Shown here in pieces: positions 23,352 to 33,448 of a stretch of 64,000 nucleotides of DNA. The notes under the pieces were generated by a model. It worked only from the letters and a program-made list of their open reading frames with translations. It did no database searches and was not told the origin of the DNA. The number at the start of each line of letters is the position of its first letter. The stretch's first letter is position 1. The DNA is from Saccharopolyspora sp. SCSIO 74807 (GTDB lineage Bacteria > Actinomycetota > Actinomycetes > Mycobacteriales > Pseudonocardiaceae): contig NZ_CP146100.1 in NCBI RefSeq assembly GCF_037023755.1, positions 6,292,501 to 6,356,500 on the forward strand, read 5' to 3'. The position numbers and the translations under genes were made by a program.

Positions 23352-24776
23352 TCAGCGGGTGCTGCTGCTGAGCACCGTCGTCGCGGCGATCTTCCACGTG
23401 TCGCCGTCGCGGGACAGCGTGTAGCGGGTGGGTTCTTCGACCACGCGGCCATCGTCGAAGTGGTAGGTGACCGTGGCCTGCGCGGTGTTCGGGCCCTCGG
23501 TCGACACGGCCGAGGTCTGCACGCTCTCGACCGGGTCCCAGAACTCCTCGAAAGCGTCGTAACCGCCTGCGTGGTTGGTCTGGTAGTCCGGGGTGAGCCG
23601 TTGCCAGGCCGCGTCGATGTCCTCCGGCATGAGCGCGTAGTACTCGGACACGACCGACTCCGGCGTCTGCGGTGCAGCGGGCTGCGGCGGCGGGCTCGGC
23701 GCCGGAGCGGGTTCCGGGCGGGGCTGCTCGGCCGGGGCGAGCGGTCCGGCGATGTCCTCGGCGGTCAGCAACCCGGTCAGCACCGCGGCACCGAACCCCG
23801 CGCCGACGACCACCAGCGAACCGGCCAGCACCAGGCCGTAGCGGCGGCGCTTCGACGGTTCCGCAGCGGGCTCCGTCGCGGGCTGCGCGGGTGGTGCGGG
23901 CGTCGCCGCCGGTTCCGGCTTCGGCGGTGCGGCAGGAACCGCCGTGAACGACTCCGGCAGCGACCTGCCGTCCGCCACCGCGGCGAGCGCGTCGGCGGTC
24001 TCCCGCATGGACGGCCGCTGCGCCGGTTCGGTCGCCAGCAGCCGCAGCAGCACCGGAGTCAGATCGCCGCCGTCGGCGGGTGGTTCGAAATCACCGGCGG
24101 CCACCCGGTGCAGCAGCGCGATCGAATTCTCCCCCAGCCCGAACGGCGGATTCCCCTGCAAAGCCGCGTACAACGTGGAGCCCAGCGAGAACACGTCGGT
24201 GCGGAAATCGGCCTTGCCGCCCTGGGCGACCTCCGGCGCCAGGTACGCGGGAGTTCCGGCCAGCACTCCGGTGGTGCTCGCGTCCCCCATGGCGCGGGAG
24301 ATGCCGAAGTCGGTGATCTTGGTGATGTCCTCGGCGACGAGGATGTTGCCGGGTTTGATGTCGCGGTGCACGATCTCCGCGTCGTGCGCGGCCGCGAGCG
24401 CGCCCGCGACGTCCGCGCCGAGCTTGGCCACCTCGGCGACCGGCAGCGTGCCGCGCTCGGCCAGCACCGCGTCCAGGCTCCGCGAAGCCAAGTGCTCCAT
24501 GATCAGGCAGGGGCGGCCGTCGTCTTCGACCACGTCGTAGACGGCGATCGCGTGCCGGTGCATCAACCGCGCGGTGATCCGGCCCTCGCGCATCGCGCGG
24601 CGCTTCATCGCCTGCACGTCCGCGTCGCTGGCCGACTTGCGCAGGTGCAGTTCCTTCACCGCCACGGTGCGGTTCAGGCGCTCGTCCCACGCCTTCCACA
24701 CCACGCCCATCGCACCGCTGCCCAGCCTCGACTCGACCCGGTAACGATCCGCGACCAGCCGATCCTGCGCGCTCAT
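23352..24776 (-). CDS. membrane serine/threonine protein kinase (PknB-like)
   Basis: 474 aa. Kinase domain about 10-265: glycine loop LGSGAMGVVW, VAVKEL Lys, catalytic HRDIKPGN, DFG in ITDFGISRA, GTPAYLAPE. Then a Pro/Ala-rich linker, one membrane segment (YGLVLAGSLVVVGAGFGAAVL, about 317-337), a Pro-rich extracellular stretch and a C-terminal domain of about 115 residues that resembles NTF2-like/lumazine-type sensor domains (SEYYALMPEDIDAAWQRLTPDYQ...). No PASTA repeats. ATG 24776 has GGAGTC upstream. 23223-23351 is an ordinary spacer. Confidence 0.93.
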   Translation of the reverse strand: MSAQDRLVADRYRVESRLGSGAMGVVWKAWDERLNRTVAVKELHLRKSASDADVQAMKRRAMREGRITARLMHRHAIAVYDVVEDDGRPCLIMEHLASRSLDAVLAERGTLPVAEVAKLGADVAGALAAAHDAEIVHRDIKPGNILVAEDITKITDFGISRAMGDASTTGVLAGTPAYLAPEVAQGGKADFRTDVFSLGSTLYAALQGNPPFGLGENSIALLHRVAAGDFEPPADGGDLTPVLLRLLATEPAQRPSMRETADALAAVADGRSLPESFTAVPAAPPKPEPAATPAPPAQPATEPAAEPSKRRRYGLVLAGSLVVVGAGFGAAVLTGLLTAEDIAGPLAPAEQPRPEPAPAPSPPPQPAAPQTPESVVSEYYALMPEDIDAAWQRLTPDYQTNHAGGYDAFEEFWDPVESVQTSAVSTEGPNTAQATVTYHFDDGRVVEEPTRYTLSRDGDTWKIAATTVLSSSTR

Positions 24777-24919
24777 GAGCCGACTCCTGCACACCACTGC
24801 GTAGCGATCACGTCACGATCGACTTTGCCAGGTCCCGCGGGGTGCCGCCGAACCGGGTGCGGCGATCGACCGGCGTTGCGGTGAACGGTCGCCGCGACAA
24901 CGCCATCCGGCGCAACCGC

Positions 24920-25534
24920 CTACAGGCTCGTGTAGGTCGCGTAGAACGCCACCGCGACGAGCGCAGTGCCACCGGCGCCGAGCAGCACATCGCGCGCAGC
25001 GACGCTGCGCTTGACGAGGGTGACGACCAGCAACGCGATTCCCAGCACCGCGATTGCCGTCCAGTAGAACCATCCCGTGCTGCGGGAGACCACGATCAGC
25101 CCGTACAGCCCTTCGCCCACGGCTATGCCGGACAGCAGCGCAGCACCCGCGGCGGCGCGCGGACCGCGACAGCGCAACCAGGCGACGGCGACACCCACGA
25201 ACGGACCGACGACCAACCCGATCACGCCGAACATCAGCGGGTTGTAGGTCAACCCGCGAAGCGCGGCGGCCACCGTGTAGCCCAGCACCAGCGACACGAA
25301 GCTCACCGGGCCGAACACCGCGGACGGCAACGTCGGCTCCCGGGCGAACCAGATGATCAACGCGGTCAGCAGCGTCCAGCCGCTGGAGGAGTTCGCCAGC
25401 GGATCCAGCGGGCCGAGCGAACTCTGCGCGAAGGACGTCAGCCCGCCCAGCAGCAGGCTCGCGAGGACGACGGCCGCCGACTTCACCCCCAGGCGGGCAG
25501 CGGAACCCGCAGCGGCGGTCGATTCAACACTCAT
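24920..25534 (-). CDS. DUF6518 integral membrane protein
   Basis: 204 aa with about six hydrophobic segments. Segment LASLLLGGLTSFAQSSLGPLDPLANSSSGW matches the start of DUF6518 proteins. Six-helix membrane protein, function unknown. The gap 24777-24919 before the kinase gene shows no gene; promoters were not resolved. Confidence 0.8.
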   Translation of the reverse strand: MSVESTAAAGSAARLGVKSAAVVLASLLLGGLTSFAQSSLGPLDPLANSSSGWTLLTALIIWFAREPTLPSAVFGPVSFVSLVLGYTVAAALRGLTYNPLMFGVIGLVVGPFVGVAVAWLRCRGPRAAAGAALLSGIAVGEGLYGLIVVSRSTGWFYWTAIAVLGIALLVVTLVKRSVAARDVLLGAGGTALVAVAFYATYTSL

Positions 25535-25582
25535 GATCAGAGGCTAGTTGCGCCCCGCGGACCGTGGGGCGCGGAACGTGAA

Positions 25583-25616
25583 ACGGCCCGGTGCGCTCGC
25601 AAGCACACCGGGCCGT
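25583..25616 (-). terminator. intrinsic terminator after pheT
   Basis: Perfect 11-bp stem (ACGGCCCGGTG / CACCGGGCCGT) with a 12-nt loop, 34 bp downstream of the pheT stop on the minus strand, followed by TTTCACGTT. Confidence 0.8.
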
Positions 25617-25649
25617 CGCAAGCTCAGCCGCGCAATGCGGCTCGAAAGC

Positions 25650-28142
25650 TCAGCCCCGCAGCGCGGCGCCGAAGCGGGATTCAGCGGCGCGGACCGCGGA
25701 ATCGCGGGCCTCGGTCGCCTCCTCCTGCTTGAGCGTGCGATCGGCCGCGCGGAAGCGCAGCGCCAGCGCCAGCGACTTCTTGCCCTCGGCCAGCTGCTCG
25801 CCCGCGTAGACGTCGAACAGCCGCACATCCTCCAGCAGATCGCCGCCACCGGAGCGCACCACCTCGACCAGCTCCGCCGACTGCACCGCCTGGTCCACCA
25901 CCAGCGCGACGTCCAGCAGCACCGGCGGGTACGCCGAGATCGACGGGGCCGGGCGCGGATCGGTCAGCGGCAGCGCATCCAGGTCGAGCTCCATCGCGCA
26001 GGTCCGCTTGGGCAGGCCCAGCGCCTCCAACGCCTTCGGGTGCAGTTCACCGGCGTGGCCAACGACAGTGCCGTCGACCTTCAAATCGGCGCAGCGACCC
26101 GGGTGCCACGGCGCGAGCGAACCGGTGGTGACCTCCAGCTCGACGTTCGCGGCACGGGCCACGGTGCGCGCGGCCTCGACCGCGTCCGCCCAGCCCGCGG
26201 CACGGCCCGAGCCCCACCAGCCGGCACGTTCGCGCTGGCCGGACAGCACCACCGCCGCGTGCGTGGGCTGCTCCGGCAAGGCCGCGTCGAGCTCGGCGAG
26301 CAGTTCCTCGGACGGGCGCTGCTCGACGCCGACCTCCGGCACCGCGGGCTGCTGCTCGCCCGGCAGCACGACCTGTCCGATGTGGAACAGCGCCAGATCC
26401 CGCTGGCCGCGGGAAACGTTGCGCTGCAACGCATCCAGCAGCCCGGGCAGCAACGTCGTGGCCAGCTCGGAATGGTCCGACTCCAGCGCGTTGAGCAGCG
26501 CGAGGGTGCGGCGGCGCGGATCGTCCTCCGGCACGCCCAGCTTCTCCAGCGTCGCCGACGAGGTGAACGGGAACGGCAGCACCTCGACGTAGCCGTCCGA
26601 GGCGAGCCGCCGCGAGATCGCGCGGCGCCGCCGCTGCAACGCGGTCAAGCCGCGGCCCGCGGGCGCGGGCGGCAGCACCGACGGGATGGTGTGGTAGCCC
26701 TCCAACCGCAGCACCTCTTCGACCAGGTCCGCGGGCCGGGTCAGGTCCGGGCGCCACGTGGGCGGGTACGCGGTGACCAGCCCGACGCCCTCGTCGGAGG
26801 TGCCGACCTCGATCCGGCAGCCGATCTGGTTGAGCCGCCGCGCGGTCACGCCGCGCTCGTAGTTCACCCCGGCGATCTTGTCCGGCAGCGCCAGCGGCAT
26901 CGTCACCGGATCCGGCGCCAGCGGCTCCCCCACGTCCGTGCGGCCCTGCGCGACGCGCCCCTCGCCGTAGCGAACCAGCAGCTGCGCGGCCATCTCGGTG
27001 GCCACCGGCGCCACCGCCGGATCCACCCCGCGCTCGAAGCGCTTGCCCGCCTCGCTGGGCAGTTTGTGCCTGCGGATCGCGCGGGCGATGCTCGCCGGAT
27101 CCCAGTTCGCCGCCTCCAGCAGCACGTCGTGGGTCTCCGCGCCGATCTCGGTCCGCGCGCCGCCCATCACTCCGGCCAGGCTCACCGGGCCGGTCTCGTC
27201 GCAGATCACGACGTCGTCCGGGTCCAGCTCGTGCGACACGTCGTCGAGCGTGGTCAGCTGCTCGCCCTCCGCCGCGCGGCGCACCACCACGTCGCCGGTG
27301 AGCTTGGAAGCGTCGAAGGCGTGCAGCGGCTGCCCCAGCTCCAGCATCACGTAGTTCGTGACGTCCACCGACAGCGAGATCGAACGCACCCCGGCCAGCG
27401 CCAACCGCCGCCGCATCCACCACGGCGTCGGCGCGGTCGGGTCCACACCGGTAACGCGGCGGAACACGAACCGCGAGCACGCGCCCGGGTCGTCGATGCG
27501 CACCGAACGCGACGGGCGCTCGTCCTCCGGCACGTTCCGCGCCGCCGGGTCGCCGAACGGCACGTCCAGCGCGTTGGACAGCTCCCGGGCGAGACCGCGC
27601 ACCGAGAAGCAATAGCCGCGGTCCGGGGTGATGGACAGCTCGATCACCGAGTCGTCCAGCCCCACCAGCTCGGTCGCGTCCGCGCCCGGATCTGCGACGC
27701 CCGCGGGCAGCACCAGGATGCCGCTGTGGTCCTCGCCGATGCCCAGCTCCTTGGCCGAGCAGATCATGCCTTCGCTGACGCGGCCGTAGGTCTTGCGCGA
27801 GGAGATCTCGAAGCCGCCCGGCAGCACCGTGCCCGGCAGCGCCACGACCACCAGCTCGCCCTCGTCGAAGTTCGTGGCCCCGCACACGATGCCCTGGGTG
27901 CGCTGCTCGCCCGCGTCGTCCGCGCCGATCTCCACGCGGCAGAACCGGATCGGCTTCTTGAAGCCGCTCAGCTCCTCGACCTCGGCGACGCGGCCCACCA
28001 CCAGCGGGCCGCTCACCTGCGCCAGGTGAATGACGTCCTCGACCTCCAGCCCGATCCGGACGAAGGCGTCGGCCAGGGTCTCGGCCGTGGCGTCCGCGGG
28101 CAGCTCCAGGTGCTCGGCCAGCCAGGAAACCGGAATCCGCAC
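25650..28142 (-). CDS. pheT: phenylalanyl-tRNA synthetase beta subunit
   Basis: 830 aa, full length. N-terminal tRNA-binding OB fold (about 40-150, GIVCGATNFDEGELVVVALPG), B3/B4 editing domain (about 215-370), B5 domain (about 415-480), core catalytic-like domain, and C-terminal FDX-ACB anticodon-binding domain (YPPVLLDVALVVDQAV..., about 730-830). Works as alpha2beta2 with PheS. GTG start 35 bp after pheS; an intrinsic terminator follows. Confidence 0.96.
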   Translation of the reverse strand: MRIPVSWLAEHLELPADATAETLADAFVRIGLEVEDVIHLAQVSGPLVVGRVAEVEELSGFKKPIRFCRVEIGADDAGEQRTQGIVCGATNFDEGELVVVALPGTVLPGGFEISSRKTYGRVSEGMICSAKELGIGEDHSGILVLPAGVADPGADATELVGLDDSVIELSITPDRGYCFSVRGLARELSNALDVPFGDPAARNVPEDERPSRSVRIDDPGACSRFVFRRVTGVDPTAPTPWWMRRRLALAGVRSISLSVDVTNYVMLELGQPLHAFDASKLTGDVVVRRAAEGEQLTTLDDVSHELDPDDVVICDETGPVSLAGVMGGARTEIGAETHDVLLEAANWDPASIARAIRRHKLPSEAGKRFERGVDPAVAPVATEMAAQLLVRYGEGRVAQGRTDVGEPLAPDPVTMPLALPDKIAGVNYERGVTARRLNQIGCRIEVGTSDEGVGLVTAYPPTWRPDLTRPADLVEEVLRLEGYHTIPSVLPPAPAGRGLTALQRRRRAISRRLASDGYVEVLPFPFTSSATLEKLGVPEDDPRRRTLALLNALESDHSELATTLLPGLLDALQRNVSRGQRDLALFHIGQVVLPGEQQPAVPEVGVEQRPSEELLAELDAALPEQPTHAAVVLSGQRERAGWWGSGRAAGWADAVEAARTVARAANVELEVTTGSLAPWHPGRCADLKVDGTVVGHAGELHPKALEALGLPKRTCAMELDLDALPLTDPRPAPSISAYPPVLLDVALVVDQAVQSAELVEVVRSGGGDLLEDVRLFDVYAGEQLAEGKKSLALALRFRAADRTLKQEEATEARDSAVRAAESRFGAALRG

Positions 28143-28177
28143 TTGCTCAGGTCCTTACTCTCTCGCGGCGGGACGGG

Positions 28178-29278
<1,101 letters not shown>

Positions 29279-29497
29279 TCACCGGTGCTGCGCAGTTCGG
29301 AATCCCGGGCACCCCGGAAGCCCGGCCGCCGGCGCGGTGTGGGTCCGCCGGCGCCGACCGGCGAGTTCCGCACTGCGAGCGCTCACTGGGTGAGTGACAC
29401 GGGCGCGCCGCATCCACCTGAGTCTATGCGACCAGGTCGAGCACATTTCGCGCAGCCGGGTCACCGGCGTGTTCGTCCCGCGGGCGCAATCGCCGCT

Positions 29498-30292
29498 TCA
29501 CCGTCCGTGGCGCCTGGCGCGTGCGGAGCCGTAGAGGCAGACCGCCGCGGCGGTGGCCAGGTTCAAGCTCTCCGCATCCCCGTAGATCGGCACCCGCAGC
29601 GAGGTGTCCAGCTCCGCGGAAACCTCCGGCGGCAGCCCGTGGGCCTCGCTGCCGAACACCCACGCGGTCGGAGTGCTCAGCTCGCCCTGCACCGCGGCGG
29701 TGTCCACGTCGTCCCGCGCGTGCCCGTCCGCACCGACCAAGCGCAGCCCGGCGTCCCGGCAGGCGCGGAGCACTCCGATCGCGTCCCGGTCCCGGGCGAC
29801 GGGCAGGTGGAACAGGCTCCCGGTGGAAGCCCGCACCGCCTTGCCGTTGTACGGGTCCACGGTGTCCCCGGCGAACAGCACCGCGCCGGCACCCGCTGCG
29901 TCGGCGACCCGCACGACGGTGCCCGCGTTGCCCGGATCGGACACTCCCAGCAGCACCGCGACCAGCGCCGGGCGCTGCGCTAGCGCATCCGCCGCGGTGA
30001 CCGCGGGAAGCTCGCAAACGGCGACGAGCCCCTGCGGAGTCACGGTCTCCGACAGCGACGCGGCGGCCTTGTCCGTCACCGTCCGCACCGGCACCCCGGC
30101 GGGGGTCTGCAGCCGTCCGGCCCGCTCGGCGGTGGCGAACACCTCGCGCACCCGGAACCGGCCCGCGGAGTGCGCGGCCAACGCCTCGCCCACCGCACGC
30201 GCGCCCTCCGCCAGGAACGCACCCGCGCGATCCCGGCCGACGCGGCGAGTGAGCTTGCGCGCGACAACGACCCGGGACGAACGCTCCGTCAG
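29498..30292 (-). CDS. TrmH/SpoU-family 23S rRNA 2'-O-methyltransferase
   Basis: SPOUT methyltransferase, 264 aa with the start chosen here. N-terminal substrate-binding region (ARKLTRRVGRDRAGAFLAEG), SpoU core from about 105 with VLLGVSDPGNAGTVVRVADAAGA (motif 1), FGSEAHGLPPEV (motif 2) and IPIYGDAESLNLATAAAVCLY-type motif 3 at the C-terminus. It follows rplT, as in many actinomycetes. The start is a problem: between the rplT stop and the conserved N-terminus there is no in-frame ATG, GTG or TTG. Candidates are CTG 30292 (gives MTERSSRVV, family-like) or CTG 30370, overlapping the rplT stop with GGAAGG six bases upstream. Confidence 0.85.
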   Translation of the reverse strand: MTERSSRVVVARKLTRRVGRDRAGAFLAEGARAVGEALAAHSAGRFRVREVFATAERAGRLQTPAGVPVRTVTDKAAASLSETVTPQGLVAVCELPAVTAADALAQRPALVAVLLGVSDPGNAGTVVRVADAAGAGAVLFAGDTVDPYNGKAVRASTGSLFHLPVARDRDAIGVLRACRDAGLRLVGADGHARDDVDTAAVQGELSTPTAWVFGSEAHGLPPEVSAELDTSLRVPIYGDAESLNLATAAAVCLYGSARARRHGR

Positions 30293-30366
30293 CGGTGTCG
30301 ATGCGCTCGGCGCATCGGCCGCTGGAGCCGTCCTGGGCCGCTGATCAGCGTGCGCGCCCTCGGCGA

Positions 30367-30735
30367 TCAGGCCACACCTTCCGGCAGGTGCTGCTTGGCA
30401 ACGTCCACCAGCGCGGCGAACGCCTGCGGGTCGCGCACCGCCATGTCGGCGAGCACCTTGCGGTCCACCTCGACCTCGGCGGCCTTCAGGCCCTGCACGA
30501 AGCGGTTGTAGCTCAGACCGTTCTGCCGGGTCGCCGCGTTGATGCGGGTGATCCACAGCTTCCGGAAGTCACCCTTGCGGGCGCGCCGGTCGCGGTAGGC
30601 GTAGACGTTCGAGTGGAGCGTCTGCTCCTTGGCCTTGCGGTACAGCCGGGAGCGCTGGCCGCGGTAGCCGCTGGCCTGCTCGAGAATGCTGCGGCGCTTC
30701 TTCTGGGCGTTCACTGCCCGCTTGACGCGTGCCAC
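30367..30735 (-). CDS. rplT: 50S ribosomal protein L20
   Basis: 122 aa. Typical L20: [33 protein letters not shown], then IARINAA-like [22 protein letters not shown] start at 30735. Third gene of the infC-rpmI-rplT cluster; in other bacteria L20 represses this operon. Confidence 0.97.
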   Translation of the reverse strand: MARVKRAVNAQKKRRSILEQASGYRGQRSRLYRKAKEQTLHSNVYAYRDRRARKGDFRKLWITRINAATRQNGLSYNRFVQGLKAAEVEVDRKVLADMAVRDPQAFAALVDVAKQHLPEGVA

Positions 30736-30850
30736 GGTTCCGTCCTGTCGATCTCATCGGGGGCGGCGGGACCGCCCGGGGGCTGGAAGCACTGGGAAGC
30801 CGGTGCACCGGCGGAAGGTCCGCTCGGGGCGCGGCGTCCGCGCTGCGGTC

Positions 30851-31045
30851 TCAGCGGCCCAGGAGCCGGTTGACCTTCTTGACGTCGTTCTTGGCGACCG
30901 TTTCGGTGCCCTCCAGGCGACGGGTCACCCGGCTGGACTTCTTCTCCAGGATGTGGCGACGGCCCGCCTGCTCGCGGCGCAGCTTGCCACTGCCGGTGAC
31001 CCGGAAACGCTTCTTCGTCCCGCTGTGGGTCTTGTTCTTCGGCAT
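30851..31045 (-). CDS. rpmI: 50S ribosomal protein L35
   Basis: 64 aa. [21 protein letters not shown] start, basic throughout, ending KKVNRLLGR, as in all L35 proteins. Lies between infC (194-bp gap) and rplT (115-bp gap). Confidence 0.97.
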   Translation of the reverse strand: MPKNKTHSGTKKRFRVTGSGKLRREQAGRRHILEKKSSRVTRRLEGTETVAKNDVKKVNRLLGR

Positions 31046-31239
31046 CTCTCATCCTTCTCATACGGGGTCCACCGCGCTTCTGGCGAGGCGCAGCGGACCT
31101 GATCGGGCCGATGGCCGACCGGTCGGTGCGCTACCGGCCGGCTGCGACGCCGACCGGTGCTACCGGCCGTCCCATCGTCGGGCTCCCGGTGCCGCGCGGG
31201 CGTCACCGGGTCGTCCGGCGGGAGGCGGGAGGCGAAGCG

Positions 31240-31782
31240 TCAGGACGCGGTCGCCTTCTGCTTGGTCTTGTTGGTCCGGTGCGGAGCCAGGACCATGATC
31301 ATGTTGCGGCCGTCCTGCTTCGGCTTCGCCTCGATGAACCCGAGGTCGGAAACGTCGTCGGCCAGCCGCTCCAACAGCCGGAAGCCGAGCTCGGGACGCG
31401 ACTGCTCGCGACCGCGGAACATGATCGTCACCTTGACCTTGTGACCCTGGCCGAGGAAGCGGGACACGTGGCCCTTCTTCGTCTCGTAGTCGTGCGGGTC
31501 GATCTTCGGCCGGAGCTTCTGCTCCTTGATGACGGTCTGCTGCTGGTTGCGGCGCGATTCGCGAGCTTTCTGCGCACTCTCGTACTTGAACTTGCCGTAG
31601 TCCATGAGCTTGCAGACCGGCGGGCGCGCCTGCGGGGCGACCTCGACAAGGTCCAGATCCGCTTCCTGCGCCAGCCGGAGCGCGTCCTCGATGCGGACGA
31701 TTCCGACCTGTTCGCCGTTGGGTCCGACCAAGCGGACTTCGGGCACGCGGATGCGGTCGTTGATGCGCGTCTCCGTGCTGAT
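31240..31782 (-). CDS. infC: translation initiation factor IF-3
   Basis: 180 aa. N-domain ([24 protein letters not shown]), the linker, and C-domain with [16 protein letters not shown] and [17 protein letters not shown]. Start codon is ATC at 31782: GAGGAGG lies 4 nt upstream, and the next residues [11 protein letters not shown] match IF-3 N-termini, while upstream residues do not. ATT/ATC starts are a hallmark of infC, because IF-3 itself rejects non-canonical starts and so represses its own translation. Confidence 0.95.
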   Translation of the reverse strand: MSTETRINDRIRVPEVRLVGPNGEQVGIVRIEDALRLAQEADLDLVEVAPQARPPVCKLMDYGKFKYESAQKARESRRNQQQTVIKEQKLRPKIDPHDYETKKGHVSRFLGQGHKVKVTIMFRGREQSRPELGFRLLERLADDVSDLGFIEAKPKQDGRNMIMVLAPHRTNKTKQKATAS

Positions 31783-32141
31783 GGGGCCTCCTCGGTTCGA
31801 TGGTCGTCGCTGCTGCAGCCTCGGCGCGTGAAGCTCGCCCCTGGACGTGCAGCGATCCCGGCGCATTCCGGATTACCCGGAACAGCGCCGACCCTGCTCC
31901 TGCCGATCGAACCGGTACCGCGATACCGCTCGCACCACCCGTGCGCCGCACCGGTGGGACCGGGACCCGGCGACCTTCAGAAGGCGGTCACTCGGGTGGG
32001 AGCGGGGCTCCACTTGGCGCCCCGAACTACAACGGGGCTCGACTTTCGTCTCTTACTGTTGTGCCGGACCTGGTTTTCGGCCAGGCGCCCGGCCAGCCCC
32101 CGATTGCACGGGAGCTGTTCGTTCATGCCAGGGTAGCAGCC
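31783..32141. other. divergent leader region between infC and the DUF1844 gene
   Basis: 359 bp without a gene that I accept. On the minus strand it can form several stems, for example GCCCCG/CGGGGC at about 32020-32040 and GGAGC/GCTCC at about 31999-32011, which could make a structured infC leader. I could not match it to a named leader family. On the plus strand CAGGGT (32129-32134) lies 7 nt before the GTG of the DUF1844 gene, a possible leaderless start. Confidence 0.4.
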
Positions 32142-32657
32142 GTGAACGAACCGCAGTCGACCCCATCCCCCGGCGAAAATCCGGAGCTCCCGGGCGATTC
32201 CGGTGAGCCCGCGGATTTCGCGGGTTCCTCGGAAGCCGAATCCGCGGCGATGTCCTCGAGCACTGGGCTGCCCAGCGGTGGACTCCCGAGCGGGGTGCCT
32301 TCGAGCGGCGCCTCGGCCGCAGCCGACCCCATGGACAACGTCCGCGAACTCGTGGATGTTCCCAGCGTCGAGGTGATCAGCCGGGCCGCGGTGATGCTCA
32401 TGTCGTCGGCCGCGGAGAAGCTCGGCCTCGGCGACGACGAACCGGACAGCGCGCCCGGCCGGGACCTCGACGAGGCGCGGCGGCTGATCACCGCGCTGGC
32501 CGGGCTGGTCACCGCCTCCGCGGAATACCTCGGGTTGCACGCCGCGCCGATCCGCGACGGGCTGCAGAGCCTGCAACGGGCGTTCCGGGAAGCCAGCGCG
32601 GTGCCGGACCCGCCGGGACAAGGCCCCGGGGAGAAGTACACCGGGCCGGTGCGCTGA
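32142..32657 (+). CDS. DUF1844 protein
   Basis: 171 aa from GTG 32142. Residues about 1-60 are acidic and Ser/Gly/Pro-rich with an SGLPSG-type repeat; the C-terminal half is helical: VRELVDVPSVEVISRAAVMLMSSAAEKLGL, then DLDEARRLITALAGLVTAS, matching DUF1844. The gene is almost always next to infC in actinomycetes. Function unknown. Convergent with the next gene, 4 bp apart. Confidence 0.88.
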   Translation: MNEPQSTPSPGENPELPGDSGEPADFAGSSEAESAAMSSSTGLPSGGLPSGVPSSGASAAADPMDNVRELVDVPSVEVISRAAVMLMSSAAEKLGLGDDEPDSAPGRDLDEARRLITALAGLVTASAEYLGLHAAPIRDGLQSLQRAFREASAVPDPPGQGPGEKYTGPVR

Positions 32658-32661
32658 GGGG

Positions 32662-33186
32662 TCATTCCCCGCCGTAGTGCGGGTGCGTGAGGTTGTCGCG
32701 CTGCTCGACCAGGCGGCGCGCCGCGTCCTTCGGCAGCCCGTGCACCGCCTCGCGCACCGCCAGACCCACCGCTTCGCGCGCCGACCAGCGCACCGCCGTC
32801 TCGTCCTCGGCGTCGTGGTCGAGCCACAGCGAGACGAACACCAAGGTCTCCTGGTCGGGTTCGAGCAGTCCGTCCGCGACCGAGTCCAGCACGCCCTGGG
32901 CCACCCCGACCTGGCAGGCGCCGCCGATCAGCGTGGCACTGCGCGCGGTGTTGGCGACCTCGTGGCCGACCAGCAGCGTCGGCGGCTGCACCGTCTCGCA
33001 GGAGGGGTGGTCCGGGCCCGCCGAGACCAGGATCGGCGCGAGCCGGTCCGCGGGCCGGGTCAGCGTGGTCACCAGACCGGCGACCGCGGTGCCGCTGCGG
33101 CGGGCCAGCACGACGATCGCCCGGCAGGCGTTGGGTTTGCGACCGCCCCAGCCTTGCGCGATCCGGCCGTCCGAGCTGCGGGTCAT
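32662..33186 (-). CDS. divergent formaldehyde-activating-enzyme (Fae)-like protein
   Basis: 174 aa, the size of Fae (about 170). The middle and C-terminus align by eye with Fae: PPTLLVGHEVANTARSATLIGG, ACQVGVAQGVLDSVADGLL (Fae: AVAKAVADSVEEGVIP) and LVFVSLWLDHDAED (Fae: VIIVxVFIHPEAxD). In true Fae the catalytic His lies in an N-E-V-A-H-I-D segment; here the region reads PNACRAIVV and has no His. It is therefore probably not a formaldehyde-tetrahydromethanopterin condensing enzyme and may bind another pterin or act otherwise. GGGAGGGC ribosome-binding site before ATG 33186. Confidence 0.65.
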   Translation of the reverse strand: MTRSSDGRIAQGWGGRKPNACRAIVVLARRSGTAVAGLVTTLTRPADRLAPILVSAGPDHPSCETVQPPTLLVGHEVANTARSATLIGGACQVGVAQGVLDSVADGLLEPDQETLVFVSLWLDHDAEDETAVRWSAREAVGLAVREAVHGLPKDAARRLVEQRDNLTHPHYGGE

Positions 33187-33363
33187 GCGCCCTCCCAGGA
33201 GTCACCGGCCGGGGCGCTGCCCGGCGGGCCGGGTAATGGTCTTGACCTTCCGAGCACCGCACGGGGATGTCAAGGTCGGCGCGACGAGCGGTCACCGGGC
33301 CACGACGAGCACCCGCGAGGCCCTCGCGACTTCAGCCCGGCTCCTCCGCTGCCCACCATCGTC

Positions 33364-33414
33364 GAGCGAACGGACCGTTCGACCAATCTAGTGGGACGAA
33401 CGGTCCGTTCACTC
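33364..33414 (-). repeat. 51-bp palindromic repeat, copy C (inverted orientation)
   Basis: Arms of 21 bp matching at 19 of 21 (GAGCGAACGGACCG... and ...CGGTCCGTTCACTC) around AATCTAGTG, the reverse complement of the CACTAGATT centre at 13005 and 13116. It lies 34 bp downstream of the ridA stop. The rest of the gap 33187-33448 shows nothing else. Confidence 0.85.
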
Positions 33415-33448
33415 ATCGCCGAAGGCGGGCGCGGGGCGGTGGGGCCGG

